Source: Symbiodinium natans (Eukaryota; Sar; Dinophyceae; Suessiales; Symbiodiniaceae). From it: DNA of 64,000 nucleotides. A model generated the notes under the pieces. That model was not told the origin of the DNA and did no database searches. It worked only from the letters and a program-made list of their open reading frames with translations. A program made the position numbers and the translations under genes. The stretch spans positions 270,531 to 334,530 of the forward strand of contig CAJNDS010002637.1 of the NCBI GenBank assembly GCA_905221605.1, written 5' to 3'. Position 1 is the stretch's first letter. Each line of letters opens with the position of its first letter. This document shows, in pieces, positions 55,806 through 64,000 of the stretch.

Positions 55806-56522
55806 AAAAGCGTCGTTTTGAGACTCGTTCTTTGTCTTTGGGCAGAAGAGTTGTGAAACACTTCTGTTTTTGATACCGGATCTTTGGGCAGGAGAGTTGC
55901 CGGACAATTCTTCTAGTTGCGGTGGCCTTGGGGTCCTCCCATTCACCCAAGGGCACCACGCAGACCCCTTGTGCTTCTCTTGCAAAGAAGCTCTCGGAGG
56001 TTCTGTTTGTTGACACCCGAAGAGGCTGCAGAGCATGCCGCATGCCTTATCAAGATCTTGCTTAGAGGTTTGCATGGTTTCTATCTTGTCTGGCCTGGAG
56101 CTTGGACTTTTCATTCGCAGATGGGTGCCGTGCGTCCATTCTGCCTCGAAGTCTCTCGGACCATGGTGCTTGAATGGCCAAGGGCTGTAACGATCATGGG
56201 TAAAGTTATGCTAAGCTGGGCCAGAGACAGGACCCTTCTTTGTTTAGTAGCTGAGTACCGGTGAGGTTTACAAGCTACAAGAGGGCCAGGAAAGGTGCAT
56301 GTGCCAAGGGCTCCGTCCAGAAGTTGCACAACAAGAATCCGCAGACCTCGACTTGAAAATGCGCTGCCTGCAGCATCGCATTCTGCCAGATTCCGCCGTT
56401 CGCACGCAGATGCGCCAATCCTTGTGCCACATCAGCCATTCTGGCTTCAGAAACAGCGTGTGCCCCTGTGCCCGACAGCACCCGTAGCACCCGTTCATCG
56501 CTCGCCGCAGCCACCTGCGACC

Positions 56523-58031
56523 ATGCCGGAGAAGCGCAAGCTCGAGGACACACTGACCTTGGACCTCGTCATTGCCACGCGTGAGAACACGCAGAACCTC
56601 GGTTACTTTGTTGACGACACCGTCGTGAACCCTGGCTTGGGCATCCCCTTCTACAAGACCGTGCTGGAGGGTGCCAACTACGAGCATGCTGACTGGAAGG
56701 ACCAGGCATGCGTCCGCACTTCGCAGATCAACTGGCGAGAGGATCACAGTGTTTCCTGGCTTGAACGGCACATGGAAATGACCCAGGGCTTCATCGTGAT
56801 CGGGAAGAACCCGGGGCTCTTTGTCCTGGGCGAGCCGACCCATGACCGCGACGATTTGGACGAAAAGGGCCGAGCGAAGCCTGACCCGGATCGCGTCAGA
56901 GCTTACATCATCCCAGCAGGAATGGGCTTGATCTTGAAGAAGGGCACCTGGCACGACTTCCCAGTGTCTTGTGGACCACCTCTGTCTGCATTCATCATCA
57001 ACACAGAGGAGGTCGTAGAGGCCTTGGCGACTATGCCAAAGCCAGCGCCCATGAACCACGGCGATTGCTTCAAGCTTCGCCTTTCGGAGCACTTTGACTT
57101 CACGATCAAGTTCCCTGATCCCCGCCCTTTCGTTCAAAGACATGGCCTGGTGCCTAGCCCCGTGGCCATGCCTTTGATGGGCAAGGAGGGCTATGGCACC
57201 GACATGGTGCGACAAGAGGTGAAGCCTGGATGGGCTGGTGGCAAGAAGGTCTTCGTAGTTCCCGTGGTGAACGTGGAGGTCTTTGTCCCTGGCAGCGGAG
57301 GACCGTCCATCCAGCCCCATTTGCAGTCGATTCCGGAGGTTGCCAACCGAGGCTGGCGGGATTACGGCAATCGCCGCGGCCTGCAGCGGCTCTGCGCCAT
57401 GTTCAAGGAGCTTGGGATCCCGGCGACGGCCGTGGTCAACAGTGAGGCAGCCAAACTGGAGCACGTGGCCAAGGCGCTGAAGGAGTCGGGCTGGGAGCTC
57501 GGTGCACATGGTCTGAACAACTCCTCGGGTGCCGCCAAGCTTAGCAGGGGTGAGGAGGAGGCGTATTTCAAGCAGACCCTGGACGACCTTCAACAAAGCC
57601 TGGGCGCCAGGCCCAAGACCTGGCTGACTCCAGGCTTTTCCGTCACGGAGCGCACACCGGAAATAGCTGTGCAGTCTGGCATTGAGGCGTTTCTGGACTT
57701 TGTGGACGACGACGTGCCGTACTACCTCTCGCACGAGAGTGGGAAGCGCACGCTATGCCTGCCCTACTGCATGGAGACCAACGACTTCTCTTGCGTTTTG
57801 ACAAAGCACTTTGATGGCCGGCAGTATGCCCAAGCCATTGAGGACCACGTCCGCCAGCTGGCCAAGGAAGACGGAGAGAAGGTGGTGTGCTTGGGCATGC
57901 ACACGTTCGTGGCCGGAACACCTGGGCGAGTGCTCGCCCTCACGGAGGCGCTTGGGCGCCTTCAGCAAGTCCCGGGCGTTTGCTTTGCCACCACAGCCGA
58001 TGTCTGTGTGGCCATTCAGAAGAATGCCTGA
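56523..58031 (+). CDS. AllA-like/PuuE-like fusion, copy 6 (head type B)
   Basis: Intact, 502 residues, ATG at 56523. Protein essentially identical to copies 3 and 5 up to the tail, with the same silent markers (CGGCTCTGCGCC, GACAAGAGGTG). Tail TADVCVAIQKNA. It is the last B-type gene. The spacer behind it starts as the B spacer and switches to unrelated sequence before copy 7. Function predicted as for copy 1. Confidence 0.9.
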   Translation: MPEKRKLEDTLTLDLVIATRENTQNLGYFVDDTVVNPGLGIPFYKTVLEGANYEHADWKDQACVRTSQINWREDHSVSWLERHMEMTQGFIVIGKNPGLFVLGEPTHDRDDLDEKGRAKPDPDRVRAYIIPAGMGLILKKGTWHDFPVSCGPPLSAFIINTEEVVEALATMPKPAPMNHGDCFKLRLSEHFDFTIKFPDPRPFVQRHGLVPSPVAMPLMGKEGYGTDMVRQEVKPGWAGGKKVFVVPVVNVEVFVPGSGGPSIQPHLQSIPEVANRGWRDYGNRRGLQRLCAMFKELGIPATAVVNSEAAKLEHVAKALKESGWELGAHGLNNSSGAAKLSRGEEEAYFKQTLDDLQQSLGARPKTWLTPGFSVTERTPEIAVQSGIEAFLDFVDDDVPYYLSHESGKRTLCLPYCMETNDFSCVLTKHFDGRQYAQAIEDHVRQLAKEDGEKVVCLGMHTFVAGTPGRVLALTEALGRLQQVPGVCFATTADVCVAIQKNA

Positions 58032-58629
58032 GCGGATGAACCGGGACTGTACTCGGAAGTGGACGTCGAAATCCATGACTGCTTGAAAAAGCGTCGTTTT
58101 GAGACTCGTTCTTTGTCTTTGGGCAGAAGAGTTGTGAAACACTTCTGTTTTTGATACCGGATCTTTGGGCAGGAGAGTTGCCGGACAATTCTTCTAGTTG
58201 CGGTGGCCTTGGGGTCCTCCCATTCACCCAAGGGCACCACGCAGACCCCTTGTGCTTCTCTTGCAAAGAAGCTCTCGGAGGTTCTGTTTGTTGACACCCG
58301 AAGAGGCTGCAGAGCATGCCGCATGCCTTATCAAGATCTTGCTTAGAGGTTTGCATGGTTTCTATCTTGTCTGGCCTGGAGCTTGGACTTTTCATTCGCA
58401 GATGGGTGCCGTGCGTCCATTCTGCCTCGAAGTCTCTCGGACCATGGTGCTTGAATGGCCAAGGGCTGTAACGATCATGGGTAAAGTTATGCTAAGCTGG
58501 GCCAGAGACAGGACCCTTCTTTGTTTAACAAGTTACAAGAGGGCCAGGAAAGGTGCATGTGCCAAGGGCTCCGTCCAGAAGTTGCACAACAAGAATCCGC
58601 AGACCTCGACGTGAAAATGCGCTGCCTGC

Positions 58630-58810
58630 GGCGTCTGCCGCTGTCGCAGTTGGTGCAAGCTGCTTCGACCGTCACGCTCAGAAAGTCGAAGAAGAGTCGT
58701 TCGAATTCTGCTTGCATTTGGTGTTTTTGCTCACGCAGAGTTCGGCTCTCTCAGGCTTGGACAAAGAAGCCATAATTTTCCACAGCTGACATCCTCACAG
58801 AGAGGCCGCC
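58630..58810 (+). promoter_or_regulatory. Leader of copy 7, unlike the other leaders
   Basis: After the B spacer breaks off, a different leader precedes copy 7. It contains TTTGGTGTTTTTGCTCACGCAG (58718-58739), a strong pyrimidine tract and AG about 70 bases before the ATG, and TCCTCACAG close to the ATG. Either could accept a spliced leader. The ATG context is GCCGCCATGG. Confidence 0.4.
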
Positions 58811-60316
58811 ATGGCAGAGAAGCGCAAGCGCGAGGACATTGTGACCTTGGACCTTGTCATTGCCACGCGTGAGAACACGCAGAAGCTTGGCTACTTCGTT
58901 GACGACACCGTCGTGAACCCTGGCTTGGGCATCCCCTTCTACAAGACCGTGCTGGAGGGTGCAAACTACGAGCATGCTGATTGGAAGGACCAGGCATGCG
59001 TCCGTACCTCGCAGATCCACTGGCGAGAGGATCACAGTGTTTCCTGGCTGGAACGGCACATGGAAATGACCCAGGGCTTTATTCTCCTTGGGAAAAACCC
59101 AGGGCTCTTCGTCCTGGGCGAGCCGACCCATGACCGCGACGATTTGGACGAAAAGGGCCGAGCGAAGCCTGATCCCGAGCGAACCAAAGCATACATCATC
59201 CCGGCAGGAATGGGCTTGATCCTGAAAAAGGGGACCTGGCACGACTTCCCAGTGTCGTGCGGTCCGCCCGTGACTGCCTTTATCCTGAACACAGAAGAAG
59301 TTGTTGCGGCCCTTGCGTCCATGCCAAAGCCAGCGCCCATGAACCATGGCGATTGCTTCAAGCTTCGTATGGCGGAACACTTTGACTTCACGCTCAAGTT
59401 CCCTGATCCCCGCCCTTTCGTTCAAAGACACGGCCTGGTGCCTAGCCCAGTGGCCATGCCTTTGATGGGCAAGGAGGGCTATGGCACCGACATGGTGCGA
59501 CAGGAGGTGAAGCCTGGATGGGCTGGTGGCAAGAAGGTCTTCGTAGTTCCCGTGGTGAACGTGGAGGTCTTTGTCCCTGGCAGCGGAGGACCGTCCATCC
59601 AGCCCCATTTGCAGTCGATTCCGGAGGTTGCCAACCGAGGCTGGCGGGATTACGGCAATCGCCGCGGCCTGCAGCGGCTGTGCGCCATGTTCAAGGAGCT
59701 TGGGATCCCGGCGACGGCCGTGGTCAACAGTGAGGCAGCCAAACTGGAGCACGTGGCCAAGGCGCTGAAGGAGTCGGGCTGGGAGCTCGGTGCACATGGT
59801 CTGAACAACTCCTCGGGTGCCGCCAAGCTTAGCAGGGGTGAGGAGGAGGCGTATTTCAAGCAGACCCTGGACGACCTTCAACAAAGCCTGGGCGCAAGGC
59901 CCAAGACCTGGCTGACTCCAGGCTTTTCCGTCACGGAGCGCACACCGGAAATAGCTGTGCAGTCTGGCATTGAGGCGTTTCTGGACTTTGTGGACGATGA
60001 CGTGCCGTACTACCTCTCGCACGAGAGTGGGAAGCGCACGCTATGCCTGCCCTACTGCATGGAGACCAACGACTTCTCTTGCGTTTTGACAAAGCACTTT
60101 GATGGCCGGCAGTATGCCCAAGCCATTGAGGACCACGTCCGCCAGCTGGCCAAGGAAGATGGAGAGAAGGTGGTGTGCTTGGGCATGCACACGTTCGTGG
60201 CCGGAACACCTGGGCGAGTGCTCGCCCTCACGGAGGCGCTCGGGCGCCTGCAGCAAGTGCCGGGCGTTTGCTTCGCCACCGCGGCCCAGGTATGCGCTGC
60301 CATACACAACCTGTGA
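58811..60316 (+). CDS. AllA-like/PuuE-like fusion, copy 7 (head and tail type A)
   Basis: Intact, 501 residues, intronless, ATG at 58811. The head is the same as copy 1 (MAEKRKREDIVTL, QKLGYF, SQIHW, FILLGKNPG, PERTKAY, FTLKF). The tail is a different type, FATAAQVCAAIHNL, which probably is the native type-A tail. The PuuE block between them is nearly identical in DNA to the B copies. It is therefore likely the least rearranged A-type gene, with copy 1 derived by exchange with a B copy at the 3' end. Function predicted as for copy 1. Confidence 0.9.
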   Translation: MAEKRKREDIVTLDLVIATRENTQKLGYFVDDTVVNPGLGIPFYKTVLEGANYEHADWKDQACVRTSQIHWREDHSVSWLERHMEMTQGFILLGKNPGLFVLGEPTHDRDDLDEKGRAKPDPERTKAYIIPAGMGLILKKGTWHDFPVSCGPPVTAFILNTEEVVAALASMPKPAPMNHGDCFKLRMAEHFDFTLKFPDPRPFVQRHGLVPSPVAMPLMGKEGYGTDMVRQEVKPGWAGGKKVFVVPVVNVEVFVPGSGGPSIQPHLQSIPEVANRGWRDYGNRRGLQRLCAMFKELGIPATAVVNSEAAKLEHVAKALKESGWELGAHGLNNSSGAAKLSRGEEEAYFKQTLDDLQQSLGARPKTWLTPGFSVTERTPEIAVQSGIEAFLDFVDDDVPYYLSHESGKRTLCLPYCMETNDFSCVLTKHFDGRQYAQAIEDHVRQLAKEDGEKVVCLGMHTFVAGTPGRVLALTEALGRLQQVPGVCFATAAQVCAAIHNL

Positions 60317-61968
60317 GTTTCTCGCGAATGGCTTCCCCCAAGACCGATTGAGCCGGAGCTGCTCTAAGAACGTGACCCGGTGGTGCAAACATGTGCATAG
60401 CGATCATTCGACCTCTTAGCGCAGTGACCCTGCGAGCCTGTGCTCGCGGTTGCCGCGGAGGGTGTCAATTCAGATCAGAAACAGCACCGCCCTTCGTTCC
60501 AAGGCAGATCAAAAGGGAGTTGTGTCCGTTTGTCCCGCAGGTTTCCGTGATGCTTGATCAGTTCATGAAGTTTCTACATCTGGCATTTTGAGATATAAGC
60601 TCTTTGAAGGGCCTTCTCTTCTTCCCCGCCTTTGCTGGTGGCTTTGCTCCCAGACTGGTGCTGGTAGGACCTAGGGCCTAGTCGGTGGCCTAGTGCTGTT
60701 AGTCGAAGCACAGCTCAGGTCAGCCAGATGAGCCGAGAACTCAGACAGTAAAGTTTGTCCATCGGACGTTGACCCACGGAGAGTTCGGCTTCAGGCTGCA
60801 TCGTCTCATCGATATACGTCTCCTTTGTGTTCAATCGTTCGTAGGTCCTGCGCTATCCAGCTCAATGATTCCCCAGACAGACCATACAGTGCGCATCAAG
60901 GGCCAGGTTTAGAAGCGTCTCCGCGGAGGCGCGGGTTGTTTTGGGCTGCTTATGCGTATGCAGGAGCCAGGAGGCAAAGCAACAGTGGTAGAAGAAGGAG
61001 TCAGAAGAAGACGGCTGAGGGCAGCCCACATGACTGCCAGCCAAAAGTTGCTGCGAATGCGACTGCTCACATCGATTTTTTGTCGCCCTGTTGAAGGCCC
61101 TGTTGGATCACTTGATCACTCTTGCCAATGCCGTATTGCCCAATGCTTCAAATCCGAAGGCGAACAATCCACTCCGCGGAGCCGGCCGTTGATGAGAAGT
61201 GGATCGCGCAGGCCCACTGCGCAAGAATCATGTTGAATCTTCGCATTTGGGCCCCGGCCTTTGCACCGCTCGAGGTGTGGATGGGAGCACCCATGGACCA
61301 AGAACGGCCACAGCGCAAGCAAAATCGTTTTCTTGTCCTTTCGCGAAGCTGCAACACCACAGCCACCACCGCCAACGATCATAAGCTAAGTAGACTTGCT
61401 AAAATGTCCGCATAAGGGGTTTGACCAGGGTTGGCCCGTTGTGCCACTGGGACCGGCTTCAATGACATGACTGTGTGTGTGTGATGTTGAGGTTGATTGA
61501 ATTCTTAATTAGTCCGTCTGCTAAACGAGTCCTTCGACTCCTGTTTGACTAAACTCTGAGGGGTGACTATTGGCAGAGCTGAACGAATTGCATGATGCTA
61601 TTTAGGCTGGAGATTGCTCGAGTTGCATTCCTCCATCGCTAGCTCGCATGACCGTTTGTTCACGTAGACAGGAACGCAGACGGCTACAAGCTTCTAGCAT
61701 CTGCAAGACAGCACTCGAATACATGTTGCGCTTGGCTCCTGCTACCCACGCCTGTGCCCCTACAAAGAACTGGCTCTGCAAAGCTGGGCATCCTTCAAGA
61801 ACTGCTTTCCACCGAATGAAACCATCACCGCTGGCGAGTTTTGCTGCAGGAGCGCTGCAAATGTATGCATGGGCATCAAGCCCGAAAATTACACCAAAAG
61901 CAGCCTGGGACATGCGCATACTGCGCCACCATCGACGAGGAGCAGCTGCAGCCGCATTTGGGCACAGC
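60317..61968. other. Sequence between copies 7 and 8
   Basis: Unlike any array spacer. An open plus-strand frame at 61122-61415 (DEKWIAQAHCARIMLNLRIW in part) is unrecognised. 61841-62004 holds a Cys/His-rich open stretch directly before the copy-8 junction (see findings). No other feature. Confidence 0.4.
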
Positions 61969-62856
61969 ATGGCAGAAATGGCAGCCTCATCAGTGGTGCA
62001 TCAGATGGGCAAGGAGGGCTATGGCGTGGGCATGGTGCGACAGGAGGTGAAGCCTGGATGGGCTGGTGGCAAGAAGGTCTTCGTAGTTCCCGTGGTGAAC
62101 GTGGAGGTCTTTGTCCCTGGCAGCGGAGGACCTTCCATCCAGCCCCATTTGCAGTCGATTCCGGAGGTTGCCAACCGAGGCTGGCGGGATTACGGCAATC
62201 GCCGCGGCCTGCAGCGGCTGTGCGCCATGTTCAAGGAGCTTGGGATCCCGGCGACGGCCGTGGTCAACAGTGAGGCAGCCAAACTGGAGCACGTGGCCAA
62301 GGCGCTGAAGGAGTCGGGCTGGGAGCTCGGTGCACATGGTCTGAACAACTCCTCGGGTGCCGCCAAGCTTAGCAGGGGTGAGGAGGAGGCGTATTTCAAG
62401 CAGACCCTGGACGACCTTCAACAAAGCCTGGGCGCAAGGCCCAAGACCTGGCTGACTCCAGGCTTTTCCGTCACGGAGCGTACACCGGAAATAGCTGTGC
62501 AGTCTGGCATTGAGGCGTTTCTGGACTTTGTGGACGACGACGTGCCGTACTACCTCTCGCACGAGAGTGGGAAGCGCACGCTATGCCTGCCCTACTGCAT
62601 GGAGACCAACGACTTCTCTTGCGTTTTGACAAAGCACTTTGATGGCCGGCAGTATGCCCAAGCCATTGAGGACCACGTCCGCCAGCTGGCCAAGGAAGAT
62701 GGAGAGAAGGTGGTGTGCTTGGGCATGCACACGTTCGTGGCCGGAACACCTGGGCGAGTGCTCGCCCTCACGGAGGCGCTTGGGCGCCTTCAGCAAGTCC
62801 CGGGCGTTTGCTTTGCCACCGCCGCCCAGGTATGCGCTGCCATTCGCCTTGCATGA
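61969..62856 (+). CDS. PuuE-like allantoinase without AllA half, copy 8
   Basis: Homology to the array starts sharply at 62005, the ATG that is Met-218 of the full-length copies (MGKEGYG), and continues to the end of the PuuE domain with nearly identical DNA. Before it lies unrelated sequence. In the same frame an ATG at 61969 would give 295 residues and the frame is open back to 61648 (402 codons from a possible ATG there). All PuuE motifs are present (DYGNRRG, GAHGLNN, DFVDDDVPYYL, PYCMETND), and about 295 residues is the normal size of stand-alone PuuE. TD in GYGTDMV is changed to VG. The tail, FATAAQVCAAIRLA, is A-like. It may be a working single-domain enzyme or a fragment with a new 5' end. 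The start is uncertain. Confidence 0.75.
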   Translation: MAEMAASSVVHQMGKEGYGVGMVRQEVKPGWAGGKKVFVVPVVNVEVFVPGSGGPSIQPHLQSIPEVANRGWRDYGNRRGLQRLCAMFKELGIPATAVVNSEAAKLEHVAKALKESGWELGAHGLNNSSGAAKLSRGEEEAYFKQTLDDLQQSLGARPKTWLTPGFSVTERTPEIAVQSGIEAFLDFVDDDVPYYLSHESGKRTLCLPYCMETNDFSCVLTKHFDGRQYAQAIEDHVRQLAKEDGEKVVCLGMHTFVAGTPGRVLALTEALGRLQQVPGVCFATAAQVCAAIRLA

Positions 62857-63359
62857 TTTACACATGGTTGTCTCGCACGGCCCCGACAACTTCCCCCATA
62901 ATTTGGCTTCCGGAGACCGGAGAGCGCTACAATGATACACTTCGGGATCACAAAAGCAAATGGAGAAGGAAAAAGTCATAATCTGATTTATGAAAAGGAC
63001 GGAAATTTGAGCCATGGATATAGGTAGATTTGATGGGTAAAAATAGGTAGAGATATACAAGAAATACATTGGAATTGGGGTATGACAGGGATCGAAGACT
63101 ATAAATAGACATTTCATGACTTCTTGTTAGTGTTTTTCTGTTCGAAGACTTTCTACATCAGGGTGGAATTTGGAGAAAGAGCCTTGAAATTCCCCTAAGA
63201 CATCCTCGGACGCAGATCACTGCCTGCTCATACGTCTGACAGCACCAGCCGAAGGCAGGAATTGCTCTTGCCTTTGTGAAGCCTTTACCACCCATGGGTA
63301 CGGAGTAGTGGCATGTGTGGCTTACTGACTTGGGCCATTGCAACGTATCGACTTTGGAT
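62857..63359. other. 3' flank of copy 8
   Basis: Becomes AT-rich at about 62960-63120 (GGTAGATTTGATGGGTAAAA and similar). No gene seen. Confidence 0.5.
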
Positions 63360-63614
63360 ATGGATTCAGACAGTAAATGTTGTGCCAGCTATGCGTTGGA
63401 GCTTGTGCATCGTCAGCGGCTTGCACGCATGCCGTCCTGGCGCAGCTCTTTGCTTGAAAAGGGCGCAGGCTCCGAAAACAGCCTGGAAAGTCTTTCGGAA
63501 GTTGCAGAGCCTCGCCATGCGCTTCGCCACGCTCTTCCTTTGCTGCAGCTGTTTTCCGTCACAGCCGTGGCAAAGCCGAGCACTGACAGCCTTACGCAAA
63601 CCGCCAGAGAATGA
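63360..63614 (+). CDS. Possible small gene, hypothetical protein
   Basis: ATG at 63360 opens 84 codons to TGA, with even codon use and a composition typical of real protein (MDSDSKCCASYALELVHRQR at the start, a Leu-rich helix near the end). The frame is open for 15 codons upstream, so it may be the last exon of something larger. No family recognised. It ends just before the 55-bp repeat. Confidence 0.35.
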   Translation: MDSDSKCCASYALELVHRQRLARMPSWRSSLLEKGAGSENSLESLSEVAEPRHALRHALPLLQLFSVTAVAKPSTDSLTQTARE

Positions 63615-63631
63615 CCAGCTGCACTTACATA

Positions 63632-64000
63632 AGGTTTTTGTCTTGGCAAAAAGCGCGGCGGTAATAGTTCGCAGGTGATTGTAGAAAGGTTTTTGTCTTG
63701 GCAAAGCGCATGGCGGTGATAGTTCGCAGAAGCTTGTTGTAAGGTTGTTGTCTTGGTAAAGCGCCTGGCGGTGATAGTTCGTAGGTGCCTGTGGTAAGAC
63801 TCTTTGTCTTGATACAACGCGTGGCAGTGATAGTTTGAAGGTGCTTGTGGTAAGGCTTTTGTCTTGGCACAACGCGTGGCGGCGATAGTTCGCAGGTGCT
63901 TGTGGTATGGTTTTGGCAGATTACGTGGAGTGATAGTTCGCAGACTTTGTGTAGGTACTTTGTGGGTGCTTGTGGTAAGGTTTTTGTCTTGGCAAAACGC
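63632..64000. repeat. 55-bp tandem repeat running off the window
   Basis: Units start at 63632, 63687, 63742, 63797, 63853 and 63908, with one longer unit and a last partial unit. Core: AGGTTTTTGTCTTGGCAAA, then GCGTGGCGGTGATAGTTCGC and AGGTGCTTGTGGTA. Units differ by about 10-20 per cent. Minus-strand open frames with TITAxRF-like repeats come from the unit. Confidence 0.95.

Larger units (their letters stand above)
47380..58530 (+). repeat. Tandem array of about 2.28-kb gene units (copies 2-6)
   Basis: ATG-to-ATG distances are 2281 (copies 2-3), 2281 (3-4), 2226 (4-5) and 2283 (5-6). Each unit is one 1.5-kb gene plus a spacer of about 770 bp. The spacers of copies 2, 3, 5 and 6 are nearly identical over their whole length, including CCCTTGTGCTTCTCTTGC and GGTTTGCATGGTTTCTATCT blocks. 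The right border is within the spacer after copy 6, where similarity is lost at about 58630 after a 23-bp loss near 58530. Confidence 0.95.

Noticed and set aside
45270-58000. Conserved minus-strand open frames of 350-490 codons opposite every allantoinase copy
   Set aside because: They are antisense shadows of a GC-rich coding sequence; conservation follows from the near identity of the copies, and they run into the spacers without a family match.
1-64000. tRNA or rRNA genes
   Set aside because: No TTCGA-type T-arm with paired acceptor stem and no rRNA core sequence was noticed on reading; a covariance-model scan would settle it.

Overview
The window reads as nuclear DNA of a dinoflagellate, most like a Symbiodiniaceae genome. 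All three conventional genes I could recognise (a PP1 phosphatase 3' end, a syntaxin-6-type SNARE, a 2-oxoglutarate dioxygenase fragment) are cut into short exons. Most of the introns whose ends I could fix are 53-173 bp and start with GC rather than GT (GC-AG). Every supported gene is on the plus strand, a metabolic gene sits in a head-to-tail array of near-identical copies, and long satellites, poly-G runs and purine tracts fill the rest. Each trait is known from dinoflagellates. The taxonomic call is an inference from these traits, not from a marker gene.

Layout. 1-7214 is a 52/53-bp satellite with a superimposed higher-order repeat; a second short block follows at 8219-8650. 8989-9413 holds the last four exons of a PP1-type phosphatase. 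9559-10110 is a purine-only tract. 11527-12033 is a possible single-exon gene with a TP-repeat. 12665-15663 is a syntaxin-6/SYP61-like Qc-SNARE that can be followed from its N-terminal domain to its C-terminal membrane anchor. 16.8-21.2 kb carries many short exon-like stretches that encode coiled coil. 25036-25640 is a 605-bp non-autonomous hAT-like element with terminal inverted repeats and an 8-bp target duplication. 28.6-32.4 kb is an AT-rich patch, a tandem 571-bp duplication, an 80-base G run and a GC-rich minisatellite. 32.4-44.9 kb has only weak exon candidates. 44972-45146 is a prolyl-4-hydroxylase-like fragment.

45312-62856 is the main feature: eight plus-strand copies of a gene joining a ureidoglycolate-lyase-like (AllA) domain to a PuuE-type allantoinase (polysaccharide-deacetylase fold). 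Both activities belong to ureide (purine) breakdown: allantoin to allantoate, and ureidoglycolate to glyoxylate. The step between them (allantoate to ureidoglycolate) is not encoded here. Two head types exist: A (copies 1 and 7) and B (copies 2-6). Copy 8 has only the PuuE half behind an unrelated sequence. The PuuE half is nearly identical in all copies, and the homogenised block starts at the same codon where copy 8 joins foreign sequence, so the PuuE half behaves as an exchangeable cassette. Copy 4 is broken by several small deletions and copy 5 has a shifted C-terminus.

The window ends in a 55-bp tandem repeat that runs off the edge. Exon boundaries were read by eye from splice dinucleotides, reading frame and remembered family motifs; no search or alignment program was run.
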